Shown here: piece by piece, positions 8,748 through 19,089 of the stretch
How the letters are laid out: every line of letters begins with the position of its first letter
Position numbering within the stretch: the first letter of the stretch is position 1
Assembly: GCA_030066045.1 (NCBI GenBank)
Contig: JASJCJ010000057.1
Location: 1 to 45,530, forward strand
Direction of reading: 5' to 3'
DNA: 45,530 nt
Source: Calothrix sp. MO_167.B12
GTDB lineage: Bacteria > Cyanobacteriota > Cyanobacteriia > Cyanobacteriales > Nostocaceae
Program-made: the position numbers and the translations under genes
Notes under the pieces: generated by a model
The model's database searches: none
Seen by the model: only the letters and a program-made list of their open reading frames with translations
Told to the model about the DNA's origin: nothing

Positions 8748-8850
8748 ATAGCGCTACGTGACTAGGTTAGGACATTTTTGAGAGCTACAACCCTTGATTA
8801 GTAAGCTTATTACTTATTACTTATTACTTATTACTTGCGCGTAGCGCTAT
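8748..8850. mobile_element. 103-bp element with 11-bp terminal inverted repeats
   Basis: It is bounded by ATAGCGCTACG (8748-8758) and the exact complement CGTAGCGCTAT (8840-8850). The interior holds a tandem TTACTTA-type heptamer run (8807-8835). Its right end directly abuts the first surviving codon of the kinase remnant, so it marks the breakpoint of that gene. A copy of the right end also lies near 201-213. Confidence 0.55.
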
Positions 8851-9192
8851 ACCATTGATCCCTTGGAAGATGCTTATAGTAGTGGAAATACCCAACTTCA
8901 GATTACAATTAGCACTGAGCAATTGGTGAATCAATGGGTAGCAGTTCGCATAGCTGATAATGGAAATGGGATTCCAGAGGAATTAATGACTAAAATTTTC
9001 GAGCCTTTTTTTACCACTAAAACCCTTGGCAAGGCTACTGAATTAGGATTATCCATTAGCCATCAAATCATCACCGAAAAACATGGTGGCAAATTTGATT
9101 TTTATTCTACTCCAGGTAAAAGGACAGAATTTGTGATGCAAATTATTTGCAAGCAGGTTTTGATAGAAAAGAATAACAAAAGGGAATACTAA
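8851..9192 (+). pseudogene. Remnant of histidine kinase ATPase domain
   Basis: From 8851 the frame reads TIDPLEDAY, matching the N-box region (NAIDALEE) of the kinase downstream. It continues through ADNGNGIPEE (G1), FEPFFTTK (F box) and a G2 box degraded to GKATELGLSIS, where the intact neighbour has [11 protein letters not shown]. The H-box, dimerisation domain and all sensors are missing. The only start available is TTG at 8863 inside the N-box, so a folded kinase cannot be made. It most resembles the C terminus of the following 1874-residue kinase, suggesting a decayed tandem copy cut off by the repeat element at its left edge. Confidence 0.8.
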
Positions 9193-9230
9193 ACAGTAGT
9201 CAAGATAATCAAAAAATATATATCAGGCTT

Positions 9231-12200
9231 ATGATGTCATTTGATACTTTAGATATGGTTGCTGGTTATCGGGTTATCGAGCAAATCTACTCTGGAGGGA
9301 GAACTTTAGTATATAAAGCGATCCGAAAACAAGACCAACAACCTGTAATCCTCAAACTAATGCGGAATCCCTTCCCTAGCTTTAGTGAGATAGCCCAGTT
9401 TCGCAATCAGTATAGTATTCTCAAAGACTTAAATATTCCTGGTATAGTTCAAGTCTATAGTTTAGAACCTCATGGTAACGGCTATGTCTTAGTAATGGAA
9501 GACTTTGGTGGTATTCCTTTGAATGAAGCAATCGCACAATGGAGAAATGCTAACCAGAACCAGGAACACGAGTTTATCGGTTATTTTTTCCACATAGCAC
9601 TACAAATTGTTACTATTCTAGAACTATTAAACCGCGATCGCATCATTCACAAGGATATCAAACCTGACAATATCCTGGTTAACCCAGATACAGCAGAAGT
9701 CAAAATCATCGATTTTAGTATTGCTTCTCGTTTACCCAGGGAAATTAAAACTCTGAGTAATCCTAATGTATTGGAAGGTACTTTAGCATATATTGCTCCC
9801 GAACAAACTGGGAGAATGAATCGAGGCATTGATTACCGCAGTGACTTTTACTCTCTGGGAGTCACCTTATTTGAATTCCTTTGCGGACAGTTACCTTTCA
9901 CTAGCAATGACTCTATGGAGTTAGTTCACTGCCACATTGCCAAAGCACCACCCAAAGTTAGCAGTATTAATCCTAGAATGCCCGCAATTTTATCAGACAT
10001 CATCAGCAAATTAATGGCAAAAAATGCTGAAGATCGCTATCAGAGTTGTGTAGGTTTAAAGCATGATTTAGAGTTTTGTTTCTTACAGTGGAAAGAATTA
10101 CAAAACATTGTCGATTTTCCCCTGGGAGAAAAAGATATTTCCGATCGCTTCACGATTCCTGAAAAACTCTATGGACGGCAAAAGCAAGTTGAGCAACTCC
10201 TTGCAGCTTTTGATTGGGTAGCAGATGGTAATGTGGAAATGTTAATGGTTGCGGGTTACTCTGGTGTGGGTAAAACTGCATTAGTTAACGAAGTCCATAA
10301 ACCCATTATTAAACAGCGCGGTTACTTTATTAAAGGCAAATTTGACCAATTTCAAAGGGATATACCCTTTTCGGCATTAGTACAAGCTTTTCGGAATTTA
10401 ATCGAACAATTATTATCAGAAACTGATACCCAAGTCAAACAGTGGAAGAATAAAATTCTCTGGGCATTAGGAAAACAGGGTCAGATTATTATCGATGTCA
10501 TTCCCGAATTAGAAATTATTATTGGCACACAACCAGCAGTTGCAGAATTATCTGGTAGTGCCGCTCAAAATCGTTTCAATTTATTATTCCAAAAATTTAT
10601 TCAAGTCTTCACTACTGTCGAACATCCCTTGGTAATGTTTTTGGATGACTTGCAATGGGCGGATGCCGCATCATTGAATTTTATCCAATTATTAATGAAT
10701 TCCTATCAGCTTGGTAATGATAATTATCCAGCAGATAATAATGTCCAGGGTGATTTGACGAATCAAAATACCAGTCTATTATTAATTGGTGCATATCGAG
10801 ATAACGAAGTATCACAGGCACATCCACTACATATAACCCTGGAAGAAATCAGAAAAACAGCAACAAATATTCAGACAATTACCTTAGAACCATTAAATCA
10901 AGAGAATTTAAATTGTCTGCTCCAAGATGTTTTGCATTGTACTGATAACGTTGCAGCTCCTCTGACAAAAATGGTATTTAATAAAACCAAGGGTAATCCA
11001 TTTTTTGTCAATCAATTACTTAAATCTTTCTATGAAAATAAAGTAATTAGATTTGATTATGATACTTACAGATGGTGCTATGATATAGAAGAAATAAAGG
11101 CATTAACACTCACCGATGATGTGGTAGAGTTTATGGCGATGCAAATACAGAGACTACCTAAAAATACTCAGGAAGTCCTCAAGTTAGCTGCCTGCATCGG
11201 TAACTTATTCGATCTCAAAACTCTCTCTATTATTTATCAACAATCAGAAATAGATACAGCCGCAGACTTATGGCATTCATTGCTTGAAGGTTTGGTCATA
11301 CCAGAAAATGATAATTATAAATTACTCCAAGCAGAAGAGATTAATTCTGATACTATCAATCAAAATTATCTTGCCCAGTCTAACCCAGATATAATTAGAT
11401 ATAAATTTATTCACGATCGCGTCCAACAAGCTGCCTATTTTCTCATTTCCGAAGATGAAAAACAGGAGTTCCATCTCAGAATTGGTCAACTACTTTTACA
11501 AGGTACTTCCAAAGCAGAATTGGAAAACAGAATCTTTGATGTAGTCAATCAATTGAACATCGCAGTAGATTTAATTACAGTTCAAGAAGAGCGCGATGAA
11601 TTAGCTAGTATGAATTTGACTGCTGGTAGCAAAGCTTTGGCAGCTACAGCTTATCAAGCAGCTATAAATTATTTAAATACTGGTATTCAATTATTAGCGG
11701 ATGACAGTTGGGAAAGCAAATACAATCTAACTTTGAGTTTGTATGAAACCGCAGCAGAAGTAGCATATGTGAGTGGAGACTTTCAGCAGACAGAGAAATG
11801 GATTGAGGTAGTGTTAGGGAATGTACAAACACTACTGGATAAAGTAAAAATTTATGAGGTCAAAATACAAGCTTACGGAGCGCAGAATAGAGTTAGGGAT
11901 GCCGTTGATACTGCACTAATTATTCTTAAAGATTTAGGCATCGAATTTCCCAAAAATCCCAGGGAATCTGATGTTGGGCAGGCAATTGGCGAATTATCAG
12001 CAAAGTTAGGGAACAGAAGTGTTAATGAATTACTAGAACTACCGCCGATGACAGCAGCCAAGCCATTGGCTCAAATGCGTATTCTATCCTGCGCCATTGC
12101 TTTTGTATATCATGCTGACCCTCAATTGATTCCACTGATTTGTTTACAACAAATTAAGCTATCGCTTGAATATGGAAATGCTTCTTTGTCAGCTTTTGCC

Positions 12201-14855
12201 TATGTTGGTTATGGGTTGATTCTTTGTGGAGTAATTGGAGATATAGAATCGGGCTATCAATGGGGCAAGCTGGCTGAAAAATTACTGTCTAAATTTGATA
12301 ACAAAGAAGTTTCAGTCAAGGTAATTGAAACCTTTAATCAATTTATTAGAAGTTGGAAAGAGGATACCAGAAAAACATTAAAGCCTCTGTTAGATGTTTA
12401 TGCTACAGGCTTAGAAACAGGAGATTTAGAATTTGCGGCTTATGCTATGTATGTCTATTCATACCATGCATATTATGTAGGTCAAAACTTAACTGATTTA
12501 GAGCAAGAGCTTGGTAGATATAGCAATGCTATTAAACAAATTAAACAAGACAGAATTGAATGCTGGAATGAAATATATCGGCAGATTATCCTGAATTTAC
12601 AGGGGAATTTACAAGAGTCATTACTTTTAATTGGTACAGCTTATGATGAAGAAAAAATGTTACCAATTCATTTAGAAACTAATGATGCATTTGGAATTTT
12701 CACTATATATCTCTGTAAGCTTCAGCTATGTTATCTACTTGCTGATTTCCCTCAAGCGATTGAGAATGCCTCAAAGGCAGAAAATTACTTGCAAGTTGCA
12801 ACTGGAATGCTATTTACCGCTCAATTCCATTTCTATGATTCATTGGCAAGATTAGCGGTTTATCTCAATAGTTCTGAATCCGGGCGATCGCAAATATTAG
12901 AAAAGGTACAAGTAAACCAAGACAAAATGCAGCATTGGGCAAATCATGCCCCAATGAATTATTTACACAAATTTGAACTTGTAGAAGCAGAAAAGCATAG
13001 AGTTTTAGGTAACTATTTAGAAGCAATGGAAATGTACGATCGCGCCATTGCTGGAGCTAAAGAAAATGAGTACACCCATGAGGAAGCTTTAGCTAACGAA
13101 CTAGCAGGTAAGTTTTATTTGGAATGGGGTAAACAAAACATTGCCCAAGCCTATTTGACAGAAGCTTATTATGGTTATAGCCGTTGGGGGGCAAAAGCCA
13201 AAATTGATGATTTAGCTCAACGGTATCCCCAGTTACTTACTTTGGTTATTCAACAAGAAAACCTCAGAATCAATGGTTATCCAAACAAAACAACTACCCA
13301 AAACATAAATACGAATACGTTGAGTGATCGCCTAATTTCCTCTATAGAAAATCGCCAAACTATCTTTACCTCTAGAAGTATTGTTTCTAATTCCCTAGAT
13401 TTAGCGGGTGCAATTAAAGCTTCCCAAACATTATCTGGGGAAATAGATATGGAGCAGTTGCTTTCTAATTTAATGTCAATAATGATGGAAAATGCAGGAG
13501 CTTCTAAATGTACTTTAATGTTGCAGGAAAATGATACTTTAAAGTACACAGCCGTTAGCTTTAGTACAACTTCTACAACCCCTAAAGTAGAGTTTCCTAA
13601 TATTCCTCTCGACTGGAGTAAAGATATTCCTCTAACTTTAATTAATCAGGTTAAGCATAAATTAGAAATAGTTGTAATTGATGATGTGAGTAGAGAGACT
13701 GCTCTGGTAAAGGATAGTTACATCAAGAGAGAACAACCAGAAAGTATTCTATGTATGCCGATTATGAATCAAGGAGAGTTTATTGGCATATTGTATCTGG
13801 AGAATAATTTCACTACAGGCGCATTTACATATGATCGCATAGAATTTCTGAAATTAATTACGACCCAGGCAGCTATCTCCCTGAAAAATGCCACACTCTA
13901 CCAAAAATTATCCCAGGCAAAAGAGAAACTGGAGGAATATAGCCATTCTCTAGAAGAAAAGGTCGAAGAAAGAACCGAAGAACTCTATACTAAAAATCAA
14001 CGTCTGCAACAAGCACTGCAAGAATTACAAACTACTCAGACACAATTAATTCAAAGTGAAAAGATGTCTTCGTTGGGGCAAATGGTAGCGGGTATTGCCC
14101 ATGAAATTAATAACCCCATTAATTTTATTCATGGCAATATTGATCATGCTAGCGAATATATAGAAGATTTATTAGACTTGGTTTCTGTTTACCAGCAGGA
14201 ATATAATGATTCTTCCGAGCTAGTTGCCGAAAAAGTTGAGGAAGTAGATTTAGATTTTCTTGCAGAAGATTTACCAAAGTTGCTTAATTCGATGAGAGTG
14301 GGAACTTCTCGTATTCGTAGTATTGTCTTAAGCTTACGCAATTTCTCCCGCCTTGATGAAGCAGAAATGAAGTCTGTAGATATTCATGAAGGCATAGATA
14401 ATAGCTTAATGATTTTACAGCATCGTCTCAAAGCAAAGAATGATCGCCAGGAAATTGAAGTTATCAAAGAATATGACCAACTTCCTGAGGTTAATTGTTA
14501 TCCAGGTCAATTAAATCAGGTATTTATGAATATTCTCAGCAATGCCATCGATGCTTTGGAAGAGCAAATTATGGGAGAAGATTCTCAGTTAAAACATCTC
14601 CAGATTCGTATTAGTACAGAATTAATGGAAGACTCTACAGTTAAAATTAGAATTGCTGATAATGGTTCTGGGATACCGGAGGAAGTACAAGAAAAAATAT
14701 TTGACCCATTTTTTACTACTAAACCTGTAGGAAGCGGTACGGGCTTGGGACTTTCCATTAGTTATCAAATTATTGTGGACAAGCACAAGGGTCAATTAAA
14801 CTGTAGTGCTGTACCAGGAGAAGGAACTGAGTTTATGATTATGATTCCTGTGTAA
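9231..14855 (+). CDS. HstK-type Ser/Thr kinase-ATPase-GAF-histidine kinase
   Basis: A 1874-residue signalling protein. Order: Ser/Thr kinase (about 10-285; ATP Lys in VILKLMRN, catalytic HKDIKPDN near 139-146, DFS replacing DFG near 160); AAA/NB-ARC-like ATPase (about 310-600; Walker A GYSGVGKT near 342-349, Walker [12 protein letters not shown] near 468-478); a long helical TPR-like region (about 650-1350); GAF (about 1400-1555); coiled coil; HisKA with phospho-acceptor in [10 protein letters not shown] (His about 1624); HATPase with N box (about 1765), DNGSGIPEE (about 1810) and [11 protein letters not shown] (about 1836). The family is known from Anabaena HstK, common in filamentous cyanobacteria. 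No response regulator is adjacent, so the output is unknown. Start ATG at 9231; the next codon is also ATG. Confidence 0.93.
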   Translation: MMSFDTLDMVAGYRVIEQIYSGGRTLVYKAIRKQDQQPVILKLMRNPFPSFSEIAQFRNQYSILKDLNIPGIVQVYSLEPHGNGYVLVMEDFGGIPLNEAIAQWRNANQNQEHEFIGYFFHIALQIVTILELLNRDRIIHKDIKPDNILVNPDTAEVKIIDFSIASRLPREIKTLSNPNVLEGTLAYIAPEQTGRMNRGIDYRSDFYSLGVTLFEFLCGQLPFTSNDSMELVHCHIAKAPPKVSSINPRMPAILSDIISKLMAKNAEDRYQSCVGLKHDLEFCFLQWKELQNIVDFPLGEKDISDRFTIPEKLYGRQKQVEQLLAAFDWVADGNVEMLMVAGYSGVGKTALVNEVHKPIIKQRGYFIKGKFDQFQRDIPFSALVQAFRNLIEQLLSETDTQVKQWKNKILWALGKQGQIIIDVIPELEIIIGTQPAVAELSGSAAQNRFNLLFQKFIQVFTTVEHPLVMFLDDLQWADAASLNFIQLLMNSYQLGNDNYPADNNVQGDLTNQNTSLLLIGAYRDNEVSQAHPLHITLEEIRKTATNIQTITLEPLNQENLNCLLQDVLHCTDNVAAPLTKMVFNKTKGNPFFVNQLLKSFYENKVIRFDYDTYRWCYDIEEIKALTLTDDVVEFMAMQIQRLPKNTQEVLKLAACIGNLFDLKTLSIIYQQSEIDTAADLWHSLLEGLVIPENDNYKLLQAEEINSDTINQNYLAQSNPDIIRYKFIHDRVQQAAYFLISEDEKQEFHLRIGQLLLQGTSKAELENRIFDVVNQLNIAVDLITVQEERDELASMNLTAGSKALAATAYQAAINYLNTGIQLLADDSWESKYNLTLSLYETAAEVAYVSGDFQQTEKWIEVVLGNVQTLLDKVKIYEVKIQAYGAQNRVRDAVDTALIILKDLGIEFPKNPRESDVGQAIGELSAKLGNRSVNELLELPPMTAAKPLAQMRILSCAIAFVYHADPQLIPLICLQQIKLSLEYGNASLSAFAYVGYGLILCGVIGDIESGYQWGKLAEKLLSKFDNKEVSVKVIETFNQFIRSWKEDTRKTLKPLLDVYATGLETGDLEFAAYAMYVYSYHAYYVGQNLTDLEQELGRYSNAIKQIKQDRIECWNEIYRQIILNLQGNLQESLLLIGTAYDEEKMLPIHLETNDAFGIFTIYLCKLQLCYLLADFPQAIENASKAENYLQVATGMLFTAQFHFYDSLARLAVYLNSSESGRSQILEKVQVNQDKMQHWANHAPMNYLHKFELVEAEKHRVLGNYLEAMEMYDRAIAGAKENEYTHEEALANELAGKFYLEWGKQNIAQAYLTEAYYGYSRWGAKAKIDDLAQRYPQLLTLVIQQENLRINGYPNKTTTQNINTNTLSDRLISSIENRQTIFTSRSIVSNSLDLAGAIKASQTLSGEIDMEQLLSNLMSIMMENAGASKCTLMLQENDTLKYTAVSFSTTSTTPKVEFPNIPLDWSKDIPLTLINQVKHKLEIVVIDDVSRETALVKDSYIKREQPESILCMPIMNQGEFIGILYLENNFTTGAFTYDRIEFLKLITTQAAISLKNATLYQKLSQAKEKLEEYSHSLEEKVEERTEELYTKNQRLQQALQELQTTQTQLIQSEKMSSLGQMVAGIAHEINNPINFIHGNIDHASEYIEDLLDLVSVYQQEYNDSSELVAEKVEEVDLDFLAEDLPKLLNSMRVGTSRIRSIVLSLRNFSRLDEAEMKSVDIHEGIDNSLMILQHRLKAKNDRQEIEVIKEYDQLPEVNCYPGQLNQVFMNILSNAIDALEEQIMGEDSQLKHLQIRISTELMEDSTVKIRIADNGSGIPEEVQEKIFDPFFTTKPVGSGTGLGLSISYQIIVDKHKGQLNCSAVPGEGTEFMIMIPV

Positions 14856-14886
14856 ATGCAGATACTCTTCCAACTTCTCAAGAAAT

Positions 14887-14911
14887 GTAAGGTGGGCACT
14901 GCCCACCTTAC
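14887..14911. terminator. Bidirectional hairpin between convergent genes
   Basis: GTAAGGTGGGCA, one C, then TGCCCACCTTAC gives a perfect 12-bp stem. It lies between the 3' ends of the plus-strand kinase and the minus-strand P450, so it could stop transcription from both sides. The sequence is also of the kind dispersed as a repeat in cyanobacteria. Confidence 0.6.
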
Positions 14912-14917
14912 AACATA

Positions 14918-16147
14918 CTAAAACTTTACTGGTAAGGAATGAAAACCTTTAAAAATTAAATTTTCACGTTTAGGTATTGGTGGTTTCTCTGGAGAGAGCA
15001 TCATATTTGGCATTCTCCTAAGTAGTGTTGTAAAGCAAATATTTAATTCCATTCTGGCTAGTATTGCTCCTAAACAAGAATGAATCCCTTTACCAAAACC
15101 AAGATGTTCATTAGGTGATCGTGTAATATCAAAAACCTCTGGTGAGTCAAACTTTTCAGGATCGTGATTAGCTGCTCCAAGTGCCAAAGCAATGACACTA
15201 CCTTGAGAAATATTCTTGCCACCTATACAGAGTTCTTCTTTCGCAATGCGTAATATGATAGGACCAGGTGTATCAAAACGAATCATTTCTTCTATAGCTG
15301 AGTTAATGAGTTCGGGATTATCTTTCAACTTCTGTAATTCTTCAGGATGCTCTAACAGCGCATGAACTCCATTTGCAATTAAATCGGTAGTTGTCACATA
15401 ACCAGCAATTAATATTTCCACACACGAGGATGGTAGTTTGTTTAAATCTATTCCATTTTCTTCATAAGCAGCAATGAGTAAACTAATGATGTCAGTTCCT
15501 GGTTCTTCCTTTCTTTCTGCAATAATTTGTTTGATTAAAGCACTAAAATATGCTGCTGAATGATTAGCCTGGGAAGCAATTGCTTGAATATTTTGACTAT
15601 CTGGGGTTCCCCAAAAAGCACCTATATCTAATGCCCATTTGATAAAGTTATCCCTATGTTTTTCTGGTATTCCAAAGATTTTAGTCATCACTAATCCCGG
15701 AAGTATTCCAGACAAGTCAGTCACAATATCAATTGAATGCTTTCCTTGGAATTTATCTAATAAATCTTTGATAGTTTCTTGTATTGTTGAACGCCAAGTC
15801 TTTACTGCTGCATTCGTAAATCCCGGTAGAACAATTTTTCGCTGTGTTGTATGTTCTGGTGGATCTGCTTCTACTAGAAAATTTGATGCCAGATTAATAA
15901 AGTTATTAACAGCGTTAATATCAATATTATGGAATCTATTTATATATAATTGATTGCGATTGGAGCTTAAACGTTCATCATGCAAAGCTTCATATACATC
16001 GGCATAACGTGTTAATATCCAAAATCCATTCAATTCCGAAAAGTAAACAGGGTGTTCAGAACGTAATTTCTTAAACAGTGAATAGGGATTTAATAAATTT
16101 TCAGGAGAGAATAAATCATAAATTGGAGTTTTTAATTTCGATGACAT
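14918..16147 (-). CDS. Cytochrome P450
   Basis: A 409-residue soluble bacterial-type P450, shorter than cyanobacterial CYP110 members. Haem-binding signature is FGKGIHSCLG with axial Cys358. The K-helix ExxR is in EEMIRFDTPG. The I-helix reads IAGYVTTTDLI, where the usual acid of A-G-x-E/D-T-T is Val, so proton delivery may be unusual. It has no membrane anchor and needs ferredoxin or another redox partner. It is the last of four minus-strand genes with an O-methyltransferase 146 bp upstream, a flavoprotein and a diiron-type protein, which suggests a late hydroxylation or coupling step on a small molecule. No HIP1 site in the gene. Start ATG at 16147. Confidence 0.92.
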   Translation of the reverse strand: MSSKLKTPIYDLFSPENLLNPYSLFKKLRSEHPVYFSELNGFWILTRYADVYEALHDERLSSNRNQLYINRFHNIDINAVNNFINLASNFLVEADPPEHTTQRKIVLPGFTNAAVKTWRSTIQETIKDLLDKFQGKHSIDIVTDLSGILPGLVMTKIFGIPEKHRDNFIKWALDIGAFWGTPDSQNIQAIASQANHSAAYFSALIKQIIAERKEEPGTDIISLLIAAYEENGIDLNKLPSSCVEILIAGYVTTTDLIANGVHALLEHPEELQKLKDNPELINSAIEEMIRFDTPGPIILRIAKEELCIGGKNISQGSVIALALGAANHDPEKFDSPEVFDITRSPNEHLGFGKGIHSCLGAILARMELNICFTTLLRRMPNMMLSPEKPPIPKRENLIFKGFHSLPVKF

Positions 16148-16293
16148 ATTATTAACAATGCTCCTCTATAAAATATTTTTCCTAGATGATTGTCTATTAT
16201 TTTGGAGCCATAAATAATGACCCTTAAAATGAATAAATATTCCCTATGTGTGGATGAAAAGCAATATTTACTATTTCTTTGAGAGAGATAATA

Positions 16294-17358
16294 CTATGCA
16301 CATATTCCTTCAATCACACTGACATGAGAAGTTGTTGGTACAATGCGATTTAAATTAAAGCCAGCGGCCTGGAAAATTTTCTCAAATTCCGCTTTAGTAC
16401 GCTCTCGACCACCAGAGTACATGGTGAGCATATCTAAATCTAGCCACTTACCAAAGTGATATTCATTACCTGAAGGGATAACAGTTTCAATAACAAGTAA
16501 TTTACCTTTAGCAGTTATACCCTTGCGAATATTCTTGAGAATTTTAATACAATCCTCATCGCTCCAATCATGTATAATGTGAGACATTATATAGGCATCA
16601 CCATCGCCAGGAATAGATGTAAAAAAATTTCCACCTATTGTCTGGCAACGACTCATAACCCCTTCTCGTTGTAATAATTCCTTCGCTCCTGTAACTACAT
16701 TAGGCATATCAAAAAGAATACCTTGTATGTGTAAATTGGCTTTAAGTATAGATGCTATGAGTGTACCGTGACCTCCTGCCACATCCACAATTTTGTTTAT
16801 ATTGGAGAAATCATAACTATCAACAACTGCCGTATGAATGTTTTTGGAGGCATTACTCATAGCATGATTAAATAATTCTCCAGCAATTGGGTTTTTTTCA
16901 AAATATTCAAAAGCATTGCTAGCTTGATATAGACGACATAAAGCTGGTTGACCTGTTTTGATAATCTCAACAATATCTCCCCAAGAATTCCAATGCCATT
17001 CATCAGATAGCATCAGTACAAGGGAATGTAAAGAATGAGGAACATCTTTACGAAGATATTGAGCTATCTCAGTTAGTGCAAATCTTTGTGGCTCTACTTC
17101 TGTGAAGATACCAATACTAGCAAGAGTACGAAGTAATCGATACAAGTAAGATGTATCAGCATCAGTAGCTTTTGCTAATTCTTTAATGCTTTTAACTTCA
17201 TCCTTGATTATATCGGCTATACCTAATTTTGCTACTGCATAGATAGATTGGGATATCCAAGTACCTATAATCATTTGAATCAAAGTATTCTGAGGTGTTT
17301 GAACTTTACCGTTTTCCTTTAGTCTTGAAAAATCTGCTAATTCTTTTGTGATATTCAT
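16294..17358 (-). CDS. SAM-dependent O-methyltransferase (Methyltransf_2)
   Basis: A 354-residue methyltransferase of the plant caffeate/bacterial CrtF/DmpM type, which methylates hydroxyl groups of small molecules. Residues 25-105 are the winged-helix dimerisation domain. SAM motif I is VDVAGGHGTL (191-200), the acidic loop is FDMPN (Asp217), and the catalytic base is probably His263 in SHIIHDWSDEDC with Glu291 in ETVIPSG. The C terminus contains GGRERTKAEF, typical of the family. Only 57 bp separates it from the upstream flavoprotein gene, so co-transcription is likely. Substrate unknown; the neighbours suggest a hydroxyl or N-hydroxyl group put in by the P450 or flavoprotein. Start ATG at 17358. 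Confidence 0.92.
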   Translation of the reverse strand: MNITKELADFSRLKENGKVQTPQNTLIQMIIGTWISQSIYAVAKLGIADIIKDEVKSIKELAKATDADTSYLYRLLRTLASIGIFTEVEPQRFALTEIAQYLRKDVPHSLHSLVLMLSDEWHWNSWGDIVEIIKTGQPALCRLYQASNAFEYFEKNPIAGELFNHAMSNASKNIHTAVVDSYDFSNINKIVDVAGGHGTLIASILKANLHIQGILFDMPNVVTGAKELLQREGVMSRCQTIGGNFFTSIPGDGDAYIMSHIIHDWSDEDCIKILKNIRKGITAKGKLLVIETVIPSGNEYHFGKWLDLDMLTMYSGGRERTKAEFEKIFQAAGFNLNRIVPTTSHVSVIEGICA

Positions 17359-17415
17359 GGTGAGTCAAAATTGTTCTAAAACTTAATATTGTATAGTAAA
17401 TTGACAAAAAATGAA

Positions 17416-18987
17416 CTAAGCTACTTTCGTGAGAGGAAATTTGTATAATAGCTGATTATACAAAAATTCCAACAAAGGCTTAATATGTACATCTTCTAAC
17501 CACTCGCTGGCTAAATCTTCAATAACATGATGCTCTGCAATCATTTTATTTCCACAAAAATGTCGAATTATTGGATGTATAAAAGCACTTTGGGAGGCGT
17601 TTTTAGCATCATCTTTATGAACACGATTGATCGCAAATGGATCGAGTATCTCGTCAATCTGATATCCAAACTCTAAAGAAATTAGATAATAGTTTTCACA
17701 TTTTCCTAATTCACTCTCGTATATGTACTCTTTCGGTAACTCTTGATAGTATTTAGCACTTTTGCCATCCTTAGATAAAGTAATTAGGTCACAAAGAAAA
17801 TCTGTTTGTTGCCATAAACCCGAACTAACATTAACTCTCCTAATAATTGCATCTGTTAAACTTTCTGCACTAGGAGTAATTAACTGATATGGTAAGGGGC
17901 GGTGATGGTACTTATATTCTAATATATGGTGTAGGGTTCGGATATTGTAGCGAAATCCATGAATGAATCCTGATTGTTTTGCTTTATAATCCCGCATATG
18001 TGTCAATACACCAGCGAAATACAAATTCTTGATATTAGATGATTCCCATTCAGCAGTCTGATTTGGAAATCTGTCATTGATAGTTAAGTCTGGTTTACAA
18101 GATTCATCAAAAATAGAATCATCAAAGCGGAATCCTGTACAAACTATGATGCGATCGTAAATAATTTCCTCTTCTTCTCCATTAGCATGAGTGTACAAAA
18201 AAGATACTACATATTTACTATCTACATAGTCTATTCTGTTAATATGTGCATCTATTACTCCATTTTGTGATTTTAATTGATAAGTATCTAGAAAATTATT
18301 ATTGACTGCTCGCAGATGTCCTACATATTTAGTTTTCCATGCCATTGATAAGGGAGTTGGGCTAGCTATGTGTATCATGGAAGCAGTACCAACTAGATTA
18401 TCAGCTGTTTCAAAACCAGAATTACCTTTACCAATAATCAATACTTTTTGATTTGCAAAATCTTCTGGTTCTATAGAGACATCAGTATAGTTCTCTGCTA
18501 GTTCAATACCTGGAATTGGTGGTATATATGGCTTACTCAAACCTGTAGCAATGATTAAACGAGAAGCTAAATAAACATCACCATTGCTGTCTGTAAGTAT
18601 GAACTTATCTTTTTTGGCAATGTTAGTAACTTTGCAATTATATTTAATTTTTAAGTTAAAATAATCAGCAAAATCTTCAAGATACCTAACTAAGTCATCG
18701 GTGTGTGGGAAGTAGTCTCTGCTGTAATGTTTAAACAGCATCTTCTCACTATCACTAATCAGAGAGTTCCAATCCCATCTTAAGTTTATTTCTGGATCTT
18801 CATAACCTGTATAAACTTTATTGATAGAGATCAATTTTTTATGGCGAGGATATTTCTTAAAGAAAGTTCCTGAAGAATCACCAGATTCTAATATCATATA
18901 ATTGCGATTGGCTTTTTCTAAAAAGTATCCCAATTGCAATCCTGCTGGACCAGCACCAATTATTAAATAGTCAAAGAATAATACCAT
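17416..18987 (-). CDS. FOXRED2-like FAD/NAD(P)H oxidoreductase
   Basis: A 523-residue two-dinucleotide-fold flavoprotein. FAD motif LIIGAGPAGLQLGYFLEKA (about residues 6-24) and NAD(P) motif VLIIGKGNSGFETADNL (about 184-200). The segments FKKYPRHKKLISINKVYTGY and RWDWNSLISD, and TDVSIEPEDF in place of the FMO fingerprint FxGxxxH, match what I remember of FOXRED2, the ER flavoprotein of animals with bacterial relatives. Class B monooxygenase-like chemistry (N- or C-oxidation) is therefore possible but not shown. The C-terminal 150 residues have no assigned fold. It lies between the diiron-type gene (102 bp upstream) and the methyltransferase (57 bp downstream). Start ATG at 18987. Confidence 0.82.
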   Translation of the reverse strand: MVLFFDYLIIGAGPAGLQLGYFLEKANRNYMILESGDSSGTFFKKYPRHKKLISINKVYTGYEDPEINLRWDWNSLISDSEKMLFKHYSRDYFPHTDDLVRYLEDFADYFNLKIKYNCKVTNIAKKDKFILTDSNGDVYLASRLIIATGLSKPYIPPIPGIELAENYTDVSIEPEDFANQKVLIIGKGNSGFETADNLVGTASMIHIASPTPLSMAWKTKYVGHLRAVNNNFLDTYQLKSQNGVIDAHINRIDYVDSKYVVSFLYTHANGEEEEIIYDRIIVCTGFRFDDSIFDESCKPDLTINDRFPNQTAEWESSNIKNLYFAGVLTHMRDYKAKQSGFIHGFRYNIRTLHHILEYKYHHRPLPYQLITPSAESLTDAIIRRVNVSSGLWQQTDFLCDLITLSKDGKSAKYYQELPKEYIYESELGKCENYYLISLEFGYQIDEILDPFAINRVHKDDAKNASQSAFIHPIIRHFCGNKMIAEHHVIEDLASEWLEDVHIKPLLEFLYNQLLYKFPLTKVA

Positions 18988-19089
18988 ACTAGCTGTTTCC
19001 TTCGTTTACTGAACTGGACAAACTACCTAAATCATCAAATACAATCGTAAATCTTTTCTAGGGATCATATTTTATTTTTGAAAGGATAT

